The notes beneath the pieces were generated by a model. The model searched no databases, had not been told where the DNA came from, and saw only the letters and a list, made by a program, of their open reading frames with translations. Shown in pieces: positions 21,085-31,349 of a stretch of DNA of 64,000 bases. Numbering within the stretch: the stretch's first letter is position 1; each line of letters opens with the position of its first letter. Source of the DNA: Dactylorhiza incarnata (lineage: Eukaryota > Streptophyta > Magnoliopsida > Asparagales > Orchidaceae); NCBI GenBank assembly GCA_033032865.1, contig JAWHQI010000013.1, forward strand, positions 8,308,001 through 8,372,000, read 5' to 3'. The position numbers and the translations under genes are program-made.

Positions 21085-21858
21085 GTGATAACTAGGAGCA
21101 GGGCTCACAATGAGGCCTTGTTCCTCAGTTTTCTGTCACAGGTAGAGCCTAAAAGGTTTGAAGAGTCCAACATGGATCCATTCTGGATTCAGGCTATGCA
21201 GGAAGAGCTTTTGCAATTCAAAAGATGCAAAGTGTGGAAGTTGGTGCCAAGACCAGAAGGACATAACATCATTGGCACCAAATGGATATTCAGAAATAAG
21301 TTAGATGAGAATGGGACAATCATCAAAAACAAAACAAGGCTGGTTGCAAAAGGATATAGGAAAGAGGAAGGAATAGACTTTGACCAAACCTTTGCCCGAG
21401 TTGCAAGGTTGGAGGCCATAAGACTATTCCCAGCATATGCTTCTCACAAGGGCTTCAAAGTCTATCAGATGGATGTGAAATCAGCATTCCTGAATGGAAA
21501 TCTAAAAGAGGAAGTATATGTAGAGCAACCATCAGGTTTTGTTCATCCTACTCTTAAATCTCATGTCTATTTTCTTAGGAAAGCCCTGTATGGTCTTAAG
21601 CAAGCTCCAAGAGATTGGTATGAGACTTTTTCCAGCTTTCTCCTCAAGAACAAGTTCATGAGGGGAAAGATTGATAGCACAGTGTTTATTAGGGAAACAA
21701 GGGGCAAGTGTCTCTTAGTCCAAATTTATGTTAATGACATAATTTTTGGGTCTACTGATGACAACCTCTGCAAGAGATTTACTAATCTAATGCAGGGGGA
21801 GTTTGAGATGAGCAGTATGGGTGAGCTCAAATATATCCTTGGGCTCAGGGTGAAATAG
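21085..21858 (+). pseudogene. Copia-1 reverse transcriptase
   Basis: Copia-type RT with '[13 protein letters not shown]', '[14 protein letters not shown]', '[15 protein letters not shown]', '[12 protein letters not shown]' (first catalytic Asp) and '[13 protein letters not shown]'. The catalytic YVDD box reads YVND at about 21727-21738, an Asp-to-Asn change that should abolish polymerisation. TAG at 21856 ends the frame; RNase H continues in frame after it. The stretch 20842-21084 is the usual variable integrase-RT linker, with a TAG near 20872 and at 21058. Confidence 0.88.
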
Positions 21859-22671
21859 TCTAATGATGGAATTTTCATCTCCCAGACCAAGTACACCAAT
21901 GAGCTTATCAAGAAATTTGGGATGGAGTCTGCCTCCACCATGAGAACACCCATGGGATCTAATGTATCATTAGACAAGGATGAAAATGGGAAGGCCTTTG
22001 ATGAATCCATGTACAGATGTATCATTGGATCATTGTTGTATTTGACTGCCAGTAGACCAGAAATTATGTATTCTACATATGTTTGTGCTAGGTATCAGGC
22101 ATGTCCTAAGGAATCTCACTACACCTCTATGAAGAGGATCTTGAGATACCTCAAGGGAAGCCTGAATCTTGGCCTTTGGTACCCTAGGAACAATGATTTT
22201 GAACTGATAGGCTATTCAGATGCAGATTTTGCAGGATGCAAAGAGCACAAGAAAAGCACAAGTGGCACCTGTCAATTCCTAAGGAGAAGCCTGGTCTCAT
22301 GGAGCAACAAAAAGCAAACCAGTGTGGCAATGTCCACAGCTGAGTCAGAGTACATTGCAGCAGGTAGCTGTTGTGCTCAAATTCTGTGGATCCAACATCA
22401 GCTGGAAGATTACAACATAAAGGAAAGTCAATCTCCCCTGCTGTGTGACTCATCCAGTGCAATTTCTATTGCTAAAAATCCTGTATCCCATAGCAGGACC
22501 AAGCACATAGAAATTAGGTATCATTTTATTAGAGAGCATGCAGAGTGTGAAGATATCAAACTTTAATATGTCTCTACAGACAATCAAGTAGCTGATATCT
22601 TCACTAAGCCACTAGATGAGGCCAAGTTTAATTCTATTAAAATTGACTTAGGCATGTTGAATTTAGAATGA
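21859..22671 (+). pseudogene. Copia-1 RT thumb and RNase H
   Basis: It continues the RT frame with 'GIFISQTKYTNELIKKFGM', 'SLLYLTASRPEIMY', 'GYSDADFAGCKEHKKSTSG' (catalytic Asp), 'AMSTAESEYIAA' (Glu), 'LLCDSSSAISIA' (Asp) and 'HSRTKHIEIRYHFIRE'. A TAA at 22564 lies before the final 'NQVADIFTKPL' segment, and the domain ends near 22671. Standard Copia RNase H apart from the stop. Confidence 0.87.
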
Positions 22672-23431
22672 GTTCTTTTCTGAAAATATATATTCTGTGT
22701 TAAGCTGCTTATGATGTTATCTGTTCAATTTATCATAAAATATAATGTTATGATAGATTAATATTTGAAATGATCTTCCCTCAATAGGCATAATCCACTG
22801 ATAGGGTAGATAATATCCCTAAGTTGTTAAATGTAGAATTATTTAAATTGATCAGCTAGATTAGAAACATCTGGACCAGCTGCATTTCCTATTTTCTTTT
22901 AATCAGCAAGGAGTTGTCTGGGTCAATACAGGCACTCTTATTTAGGGGGATCAAGCTCCTGCTCAAATTGAGGGGGAGTTGGCTATAAGTTGAGTGGGAG
23001 ATAGCTAATGCTCACTAGGACAGAAAAGTATGTAGGTTATCCTGAAAAGAGTAAGAGGCAGAAGAATCCTATTCCTTAATGGGAAAGAGGTTGAAGAACC
23101 CAGAAAGGGGGAGCTGGCCTATGCTAAGACCATTTTTGGCCTTGCTAGATGTAAATAGGAGATGGAATGCTAGCTGCTAAGACCAAAGTAGTGTTAGCCC
23201 TATAAGTTTGTTATCATGATAACAAATTCAATCTGAATTAGAAAGGGGGAGATGCCCTCTAAGCTAGTCAAAGCTCTATTTAATCTATCATATTAGCTGT
23301 TTGCTATGTTATCATGTTTATCTTATAGATCATTTACATAATATGTTCTTTAAGTGATATCATGATATATTTCTTGTTGGCTATGTACCTTAGCATTGGG
23401 GATGTTCTGCCTTCTTCAAATAGGGGGAGAT
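22672..23431 (+). other. Copia-1 3' non-coding tail with repeated polypurine tracts
   Basis: No ORF. AGGGGGA-type runs occur at about 22954, 22974, 23105, 23245 and finally 23422-23430, the last directly before the 3' LTR and thus the probable plus-strand primer. Several upstream copies are typical of SIRE-like elements. No envelope-like ORF is present here, unlike Copia-2 and Copia-4. Confidence 0.75.
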
Positions 23432-24447
23432 TGTTGGGAATATTGCCCTCAATGTTCCCTTGATTTGAAGAGGCATCACTTCCAATACTAAGTACATATT
23501 GTATTTGATAAAGCTTTGTTTTTGTAAGTTAAACATGCTTAGGTGACTCAAGAGAAAGGGTTAATAAAGACCTAAGGCTAGGAGAAATCTTCTCCTAAGT
23601 TGATGAAGAAATGACTCAGCTAAACCGCTGAGACGAGGAGCCGTCTCAGTGGATTCACTGAGAAGAAAGTGTCTCAGCTTCTAAGTTCATCAAACGCTGA
23701 GAATCAGTGTGTTCGTCGAATGCAGAGTGTCGTTCGTCGAACGCAGGACTAGGTTGGTTATCTGCTGAGATGCGAAAGGAGCAGCATGCAAATTGGAAAG
23801 AAGCAGCCTGTTTGTCGAACGCAGAGTGTCGTTTGTCGAATGCAGAGACAAGGCAGATCGTTGAACACAGAGAGAGTGCCGTTCGTCGAATACAGAGACA
23901 AGGCAGATCGTTGAACGCAGAGACAGTGCCGTTAGTCGAACGCAGAGTGTCGTTCGTCGAACGCAGAGATAAGGCAGATTGTCGAACCCAGAATGAAGTG
24001 GGTTCATCTAACTCAGGACTTAGCTGGTTCATCGAATGCAGGATGCAGTGGGTTCGTCGAACGCAGACCTTCTTTACAAATAAGTAGGGAGGCGAGTCCT
24101 GTGGCTAGGGCAAGTTGCAGAAAAGCTACAGGGGACCACCAATGTCTCCCATACCTCTCAGGAGATCAAATTAGAGTCGTTGGAGATAAAAGAAGTATAA
24201 AAGAAAGTGTTAGGGCTTTTTCTGATCCCCCGGCCGATTGCTTGCAAAATCAACTTTCACCATTGACGGCTGCTGCTCTCATCTTTCTTCCTACTCAATG
24301 AAAGAGAAGAAGAAACTGAGAGAAGAAGATAGCTCCTCCACCAGAAGGGGCAAGGTGATCTTCCACCCTTCTATTGAAGAGGAAGATCAAGTGGTAGCTG
24401 TTATCAACATCTTCAGCTACAGGAAAGCACAGACTGTGCATGATCTA
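23432..24447 (+). repeat. Copia-1 3' LTR, first part
   Basis: Repeats 4496-5511 from TGTTGGGAAT, including the GTTCGTCGAAC cluster at about 23710-24070. Athila-B interrupts it after ATCTA (24443-24447). Confidence 0.93.
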
Positions 24448-26163
24448 TGATGAGTACTTGTTGTACTCATCTTTTTGTATAATTTTAATATAGTTTTAAA
24501 TTGAATTTATATAGTTTATATGTATTTTCTTATTTAATCTGTCCATTTTTAATTTCTTCAACTAATTTAAGCTTAGTTTATGTTTTGCAGGTTTTCTGGG
24601 CATTTTGAGCAGAATTGTCAAGTACACGCCCAAGGTCACGAGCGTTACCAAGGGCGTGACAGCCAAAGATGTGTTCCAGACCTGCTGCCGCCACTTCGGG
24701 TCGTTCCGTGAAGAATTCACCAAGTACACGCCCCAGACCATGGGCGTGACCAAGGGCGTGACCCTGAATGCTGCGTTCGACGAAAACACAGAGATCGATG
24801 AAATGGCTGAGTTCGACGAATGTTCAGAATTTGCCAAGTCACGCCCCAGGTCACGGGCGTGACCAAGGGCGTGATACCCATGTCACGGCCGGGACCCCGC
24901 CACCAGCTGCCAGCACGCCTGCCACATCCTTTAAAGTTACATGCCCCAGGTCACGGGCATGACCAGGGGGCGTGACATCCAGGTCACGGGCGTGACTCGC
25001 CCCGCGCTCCTTCCCGCCGAAGTTTCCCGCCAGCAGCCACTTTTGAAGATTACACGCCCCAGGTCACGGGCGTGACCTAGGGCGTGATGCACCCGAAATG
25101 CCTGCATTGAAGCCAGAACTTGCCCTCCCCGCACCAGCATCAATCACGCTCCTTACACGCCCTTGTTCACGGGCGTGACCAAGGGCGTGTAACATCAAAT
25201 TTCTACCTATTTAAAGGGAGCTTCTCCAGAACTTCAGGAGCAAATTTTAGGACTTAGACTCTTTTTTTCATGTTTTATTTTCATGTTTAGTAGTTCTTGT
25301 ACATCCTTTTTTTCTTATTAGCATTTGTAGTTTTCAATTCTAGTTGTAACTTTCAATTTCTATCTTGTAATTTTTCTTTAACAATTTAATAAAATAGTTC
25401 TTTTCTTCTCTCATTTTCTCCCTCGTTTATCATGTGCTCTTTTATATATTTTGATTCCACAATCTCCATGAGTAACTAAAATATTATTATTACTCGATCG
25501 AGATGATCCAAGGAATGATATAAGTCATGAAATAATCTATAGTTGCCATTTCTCTTTTCGAAAATGCTTAAGATTTACCCTTGATTTTAAGATAACAAGA
25601 TTATATTTTCGATATATAATTCTTGTTCTTATTTTCGTTCTTTAGTTAGCCGAGAGGCTCGTAAGACGAATCGATCACTCAAGGATAAAAAAGAGTATTA
25701 TTCAATCCTTGAGAGAGGACGACGTTACCATTCCGGATTGGAGTAAAATCCAATAGCGGGATTCACTTTGATAAGGTGAGTTTTAGGGGTTTCGATTCTA
25801 GAACTAGAGTTCGATTGATCAACCTAAACTCAGTTGAGCGCATCCTTGAGAGAGGTGCGTTCATAATTCGGGAATCTCCACGGTCGAAGCTATTTTATTA
25901 AGAGAATGCGCTTTTATTCTTTGTTCTTATTTTTATCTCCAAGGTGATTCAAAGTTCGAGTGATAATCGCTCCTTTAATTCTTATTTTAATTTTCCATTT
26001 GCAAAACCTACCTCAAGTTTTAATTGATAGAATAATAGAGACTTTCTTGAAGTAACAGGACTCAAATGCCCCGAGTCTAATACGACCTTGTTTTAATAAC
26101 CTAAACTACATTCGATACGTTACACTTGTCGTTGTCGTTTGCAAGCATAGTTTGCCCCCCTCA
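24448..26163 (+). repeat. Athila-B 5' LTR (1716 bp)
   Basis: It starts TGATGAGTAC with the tip hairpin 24449-24471, has the CACGGGCGTG palindrome block about 24625-25195, TATTTAAA at 25208 and AATAAA in the R region near 25390, and ends ...CCCCCCTCA. It is related to the Athila-A LTR in layout but diverged in sequence. Confidence 0.93.
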
Positions 26164-26169
26164 AGTTTT

Positions 26170-26186
26170 TGGCGCCGTTGCCGGGG
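26170..26186 (+). other. Athila-B primer-binding site (tRNA-Asp)
   Basis: TGGCGCCGTTGCCGGGG, identical to the site in Athila-A and complementary to tRNA-Asp(GTC), 6 bp after the LTR. Confidence 0.93.
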
Positions 26187-26303
26187 ACACGGTTGATATT
26201 TTGAAAAAAGAAATATTTATTAATTTTATCATTCTCTTTCTTCTCCCCCTTCTCTTTAATTTTTTTTATTTAAAAAAAAAATCTTAAAAAGAGCAATCTA
26301 AAT

Positions 26304-26393
26304 TCTCGGAAAGGACGCTTTGGGCTTGAATTCCCATCATAGCCTCTAGTACCTTGCAAACCCTTCACTGGGTAGATCTTGGGAAGTCCGGGA
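26304..26393 (+). other. Structured ~90-nt element, copy B1
   Basis: Same block as 10263-10352, closed by TCTCGGA (26304-26310) and TCCGGGA (26387-26393). Relative to A1, a T-A pair has become C-G and a C-G pair has become T-G, so pairing is preserved. Inner TGGG/CCCA and ACCC/GGGT hairpins are kept. Confidence 0.75.
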
Positions 26394-26490
26394 CTAATTT
26401 AACCCGCTTTTTAAAAAAATATATATATAATAAAAATATTTTTAAGATTCCATTCATTTGAGTAAAGGTTGTTTCCTTTTTATTTTTATT

Positions 26491-26901
26491 ATGAAAGAAT
26501 CTGAATTGGCCGTTAAGGTTGCCGAGCTTCGAAACCAACTTTATCTCTTACAAGCCGCACAAGGACGCCAATTTAGTTGTCATTATTGTGGTGCTCCTCA
26601 TCAAAGTGAGGAATGTTATTTACATTCATATCATCAAAATAATTTTTATGAAAATAATTATCTTCAATATAATGCAAATAATTTTGATTATAATTACGAT
26701 CATAATTTTTCCTCTTTTCATGAAAATAATTCATCTTTCGATCAAAATATTTCAAACATTGATAATAATTACGATCAAAATTTCTCGGCTTTTCATGAAA
26801 ATGATTTTTCAAACTTTGATGAAAATGCTTTTTCTAATGAGAATAAATTTTCGGCATTTAATAATTGTTCTTCTACCTCTGAAGTAGATTATTCTTGGTA
26901 G
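26491..26901 (+). CDS. Athila-B short ORF: zinc-knuckle-like, Asn/Asp/Phe-rich repeat protein
   Basis: The likely start is the ATG at 26491 ('MKESELAVKVAEL'), giving 136 residues; an upstream ATG at 26458 is possible. After a short helical segment comes 'CHYCGAPHQSEEC', a CX2CX3HX4C variant of the retroviral zinc knuckle, as seen late in some Athila Gags. The rest is a low-complexity repeat of 'NNxDxNFSxFHEN' type. I infer a remnant of Gag C-terminus. The capsid domain is missing, so it could bind RNA at most. Whether it is expressed is unknown. Confidence 0.6.
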   Translation: MKESELAVKVAELRNQLYLLQAAQGRQFSCHYCGAPHQSEECYLHSYHQNNFYENNYLQYNANNFDYNYDHNFSSFHENNSSFDQNISNIDNNYDQNFSAFHENDFSNFDENAFSNENKFSAFNNCSSTSEVDYSW

Positions 26902-27719
26902 CAAGGTCACCCGGATATCTTTCAGAGCGATGAAGATAAATCTTTCGATCTGAATTCTTGTTCATATTCTTTTGCGCCGCAACCTTCGTACTCTAATTTT
27001 GGGGAATGTCCGCCGATTCAAATAGATACTCCCCCCCCAAAATTTAGAGGAAAATTTTATTTCTTCTAGTATTTTTTCTCCATCTTTGGACAATTTAGTT
27101 ATGAAAATGTGGTTTCATGTAATCCCATAACTTCTTTTACCGAAGATGAAGAAAAATTACTTTACCAAGAATTTTTAAAGTTATGGGCACCCCGGATGAA
27201 ATAGAAGAACAAGTTTCTTCCCCTACTCCACCCGGATTTTATTTTCTTTGTCATGAATATTCACGAATTTCTTCTATCAAACCAAAAAATGATGAAAATT
27301 TTGTGTCCGAAAAGCTAATTCCGCCTAGTAACGCGCTAAATTTTTCAAAAGAAAATTCTATTTTAGAAAAGGAACAACCAGAGCTTAATCTTATATTTTC
27401 GCAAGCGCCTCCTCCTTGCGAAATATTATCTGAATCGTTTATTTGTGATTCTTTGAAAACTAATAATTTATAGGTTGAAGATGAGTTGTTGCTACCCCAA
27501 ATAATAGACGATCCATATGCCGCTCATCTTCATAAATCCAAATCACCTCAGGTATGTATAGGTGATTTGGATTTGCATATTCAAGATCAAAGACAAATGA
27601 AGAATCACATGTTAAGCGGAGGAGTAGCCAGACGACTGATGCCGGCACTTTCGCCTCAGCGTGAATTAAGGGAGTTGCCTATCCACCTCTCTTTTAAATT
27701 TCCATTTTCCTAACAATAA
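26902..27719 (+). pseudogene. Athila-B degenerate coding remnant
   Basis: Two open stretches (27183-27473, 96 residues, and 27486-27713, 75 residues) lie between the short ORF and the post-pol hairpin. They have no domain I recognise; the first is rich in Pro/Ser/Glu and begins 'MGTPDEIEEQ'. Their position corresponds to the end of pol in Athila-A. They may be remnants or unrelated captured sequence. Confidence 0.35.
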
Positions 27720-27770
27720 CCGTCTAGCTTAAAGACGGGAAAAAGAAAGCGCTATTGGGAGGCACCCCTT
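27720..27770 (+). other. Athila-B counterpart of the post-pol hairpin motif
   Basis: CCGTC (27720-27724) and GACGG (27734-27738) form a perfect 5-bp stem, followed by 'aaagcgct' and 'attgggaggcacccc', where GGG and CCC can pair. It corresponds to 15738-15787. Confidence 0.55.
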
Positions 27771-27839
27771 GTTTATCTTTATTTTTATGTATTTTTCTTA
27801 TAAAATTTATTTTCTTTCAAGTATTATTCATACTTAGTT

Positions 27840-27880
27840 TTAAACATTGGGGACAATGTCTAATTTTAAGTATGGGGGTG
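27840..27880 (+). other. Athila-B internal hairpin and second polypurine tract
   Basis: Arms TTAAACATTG and CAATGTCTAA around GGGA pair at nine of ten positions; AAGTATGGGGGTG follows at 27868-27880. Confidence 0.72.
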
Positions 27881-27952
27881 TAGCTTTGCGTTCGCTGTAT
27901 TTTTAATTGAAAAAAAATGTAAAAAAAAATATATAAAAATTATAAAAATCTA

Positions 27953-28048
27953 ATTTCTTGGAAAGGGCACTTTGGGCTTGAACTCCCATCATAGCTCCTA
28001 GTACCTTGCGAACCCTTCACCTGGTAGCCCTCGGGAAGTCCAAGAAAT
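27953..28048 (+). other. Structured ~90-nt element, copy B2
   Basis: Closing arms ATTTCTTGGA (27953-27962) and TCCAAGAAAT (28039-28048) pair perfectly over 10 bp, the longest of the four copies. The first inner hairpin TGGG/CCCA is kept; the second is weaker (ACC/GGT). Confidence 0.75.
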
Positions 28049-29021
28049 ATTTTAAAAAAAATAATAATAATAATAATAATAAATACGCCTAGCCTTGTTG
28101 TTTTTAATATTCTAGAAATTTAGTTTGAGGTCCGATTATAAGTATTCCTACATTTTTAATTTAGCTAATATTTTATTTTATCAGAATTTGTTAAATCTAA
28201 ATTTGAAGTAATTTAGTTTTAAGAAACACTTTATGTTTTTAATTCGATTAGAGAATTAATTTAGCACTACTTCTCCTTTTAATTTTAAATAGCTCCACTT
28301 TGTGGTAAATTGGCTAAACACCTCTAGATTTCTACTATATTCCCTTTTAACTTTAGGATTCTAGGAAATTTCATTCCACTAAAAAGTTGCTCTCAAAATA
28401 GTTTAATTTATAAACTAGAAGTATTTCTCTACCCTTGGTAAACATATGTATTTTTTTTCTTTTCCCCTATTGTTAGATCACATGTCATGGGAATAAGGAG
28501 ATGTTAGTTCTTTATTCTCTGGTAAACATATGCAACCCAAAAATAAAAATGAAGAGAGAAAAAATGTGTATATGTCGTGGAAATGATAGGATAATAGTCT
28601 ATCATTCTCTGGTATTACATATACTAAAAAAAGAGGTTGAGAGGATAAAATTCATCACCCCAATCAAAAACCTCATTGTTTCTAGTCCTAAACTAAATTA
28701 TTAAGAGAGCAATATTTTGGTAGGTGTCTTTTCCTTAAGTTTCTTTTATGTTAGAGTGTTTATAATTTCAATCTAATTTTGTTTGAAAATTTCTATAATT
28801 TCGATTGCTAAATAGTTATCTTGAGAAGTAGTTAGCTAAACAAATTTCTCTTTTTAAATTATCAACATAACTTATGACTTAATTCTTGAATTCTTAAAAT
28901 TTGCTTTTAACTTATTCTTGGTTTAATAAAATTTTAGTTAATTAGAAATAATATCGATGTCGTGTAATTCTTTCCTCACTCTTTTGCTCTGGAATAGCAA
29001 AAGCTCAAGTATGTGGGTGTT
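28049..29021 (+). other. Athila-B 3' non-coding region with terminal hairpin and polypurine tract
   Basis: AT-rich, no credible ORF. It ends with a hairpin of arms CTTTTGCT and AGCAAAAG (28981-29003) around CTGGAAT, then AAGTATGTGGGTGTT abutting the 3' LTR. A near-duplicate 'attctctggta...catat' pair lies around 28513-28620. Confidence 0.75.
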
Positions 29022-30708
29022 TGATGAGTACATTTTGTACTCATCTTTTAGTATAATTTTAATATAGTTTTAAATTGAATTTATATAGTTTATATGTATT
29101 TTCTTATTTAATCTGTCCCTTTTTAATTTCTTCAACTAATTTAAGCTTAGTTTATGTTTTGCAGATTTTCTGTGCATTTTGAGCAGAATTGTCAAGTACA
29201 CGCCCAAGGTCACGGGCGTGACCAAGGGCGTGACAGCCAAAGATGTGTTCCAGACCTGCTGCCACCACTTCGGGTCGTTCTGGGAAGAATTCACCAAGTA
29301 CACGCCCCAGGTCACGGGCATGACCAAGGGCGTGACCCTGAATGCTGCGTTCGACGAAAACACAGATATCGACGAAATGGCTGAGTTCGATGAATGTTCA
29401 GAATTTGGCAAGTCACGCCCCAGGTCACGGGCGTGACCAAGGGCGTGATACCCATGTCACGGCCGGGACCCCGCCACCAGCTGCCAGCACGCCTGCCATA
29501 TCATTTAAAGTTACACGCCCCAGGTCACGGCGTGACCAGGGGGCATGACATCCAGGTCACGGGCGTGACTCGCCCCGCGCTCCTTTCCACCGAAGTTACA
29601 CGCCCCAGGTCACGGGAGTGACCTAGGGCGTGACGCGCCCGAAATGCCTGCATTGAAGCCAGAATGCACCCTCTCCGCACCAGCATCGATCACGCTCCTT
29701 ACACGCCCTTGGTCACGGGCGTGACCAAGGGCGTGTAACATCAAATTTCTGCCTATTTAAAGGAAGCTTCTCCAGAACTTCAGGAGCGAATTTTAGGACT
29801 TAGACTCTTCTTTTCATGTTTTATTTTCATGTTTAGTAGTTCTTGTATGTCCTTTTTTCTTATTAGCATTTGTACTTTTCAATTCTAGTTGTAACTTTCA
29901 ATTTCTATCTTGTAATTTTTCTTTAACAATTTAATAAAATGGTTCTTTTCTTCTCTCATTTTCTCCCTCATTTATCATGTGCTCTTTTATTTATTTTGAT
30001 TCCTCAATCTCCATGAGTAACTAAAATATTATTAGTACTCGATCGAGATGATCCAAGGAATGATATAAGTCATGAAATAATCTATAGTTGTTATTTCTCT
30101 TTTCGAAAATGCTTAAGATTTACCCTTGATTTTAAGATAATGAGATTATATTTTCGATATATAATTCTTGTTCTTATTTTCGTTCTTTAGTTAGCCGAGA
30201 GGCTCGTAAGACGAATCGATCACTCAAGGATAAAAAAGAGTAGAATGCAATCCTCAAGAGAGGACGACGTTACCCTTCTGGATTGGAGTAAAAGCCAATA
30301 GCGGGATTCACTTCGATAAGCCGAGTTTTAGGGGTTTCGATTCTAGAACGAGAGTTCGATTGATCAACCTAAACTCAGTTGAGCGCATCCTCGAGAGAGG
30401 TGCCTTCATAATTCGAGAATCTCCACGGTCGAAGCTATTTTATTAAGAGAATGCGCTTTTATTCTTTGTTCTTATTTTTATCTCCAAGGTGATTCAAAGA
30501 TCGAGTGCTAATCGCTCCTTTAATTCTTATTTTAATTTTCCATTTGCAAAACCAACCTCAAGTTTTAATTGATAGAATAATAGAGACTTTCTTGAAGTAA
30601 GAGTACTCAACCTCCCAGAGTCTAATACGACCTTGTTTTAATAACCTATACTACATTCGATACGGTACACTTGCCGTTGTCGTTTGCAAGCATAGTTTGC
30701 CCCCATCA
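29022..30708 (+). repeat. Athila-B 3' LTR (1687 bp)
   Basis: A direct repeat of 24448-26163 ending CATCA at ATCTA (30709-30713). It carries the tip hairpin 29023-29045, the palindrome block about 29200-29735 and TATTTAAA at 29754. About 25 bp present in the 5' LTR near 25020 is missing near 29590. Confidence 0.93.
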
Positions 30709-31349
30709 ATCTACAGGAGAGTATTTCTGCTGTAGAATATTTCTAAACCATCTTTTTCTGTAAGGCTTTTTGCCTGAGTGTGTAGGGCTTATTTACCTGA
30801 GCTTGTAGGGCTGGTTTGCCTGAGATTGTAGGAGCTGGTCATAGCTCTGATTTGTAAGGCTTGTTGCCTGAGGTAGGACCAGGAGGTGGTCTGAGCTGTA
30901 GGAGCTGGTGATAGCTCTGAGTTGTAAGGCTTGTTGCCTGAGGTTGGACCAGGAGGTGGTCTGAGCTGTAAGAGGAGTTTTCCTCGGAGTTTGTAGGGCA
31001 ACTGTGCATGAGGTAGGAGCTGGTGATAGCTCTGAGTTGTAAGGACTCTGGTCCTGAGGTAGGATCATCCTTGATCTGAGAATTTTTGAGGAACTTGTGT
31101 TGTAAGCTCTTTGAGCCGAGTTTGGAGGAGTTGGCCTTGTCTAACACATTGTTAGAAAGGTGAAGGGGGAAAGAGGACTACTCAAGACACCCTATTTTGA
31201 GGAACCTCTATACATACTTGTGTGCTTTCTGAGTTGCTTGATTCTCTGATTAGAATAGTTTTTAATAGGCCATAATTATCAAGTAAATATCAAAAGACCT
31301 ATTCACCCCCCCCCCTAGGTGAATTAGTTAGCATACCTATATTCTTTCA
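30709..31349 (+). repeat. Copia-1 3' LTR, second part
   Basis: Continues the LTR after the ATCTA duplication and matches 5512-6151, ending TTCTTTCA before GTTTA (31350-31354). It includes imperfect tandem copies of 'ggagctggtgatagctctgagttgtaaggc' type near 30830, 30900 and 31015. Confidence 0.92.

Larger units (their letters stand above)
24448..30708 (+). mobile_element. Athila-B: non-autonomous Athila-like retrotransposon
   Basis: A 6.3-kb insertion with TSD ATCTA (24443-24447, 30709-30713), LTRs starting TGATGAGTAC and ending CATCA, an exact tRNA-Asp primer-binding site and a polypurine tract. The internal region is only 2.9 kb and has no protease, RT, RNase H or integrase. It shares with Athila-A the LTR layout, the duplicated ~90-nt element, the internal hairpin and the terminal hairpin, so it was probably mobilised by Athila-A-like proteins. 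By eye, about 8 differences in the first ~215 bp of its LTRs. Confidence 0.93.
4496..31349 (+). mobile_element. Copia-1: SIRE-like Ty1/copia retrotransposon carrying two nested elements
   Basis: The element starts TGTTGGGAAT and ends ...TTCTTTCA, flanked by the identical 5-bp repeat GTTTA (4491-4495, 31350-31354). It reads 5' LTR, Met-type primer-binding site, gag, protease, integrase, RT, RNase H, a non-coding tail with several polypurine tracts, and 3' LTR. Athila-A splits gag at 8478/19206 and Athila-B splits the 3' LTR at 24447/30709. Without these insertions it would be about 9.9 kb. Stops, frameshifts and a catalytic RT substitution show it is dead. In the first ~245 bp of the two LTRs I count about 14 differences by eye. 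Confidence 0.95.
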
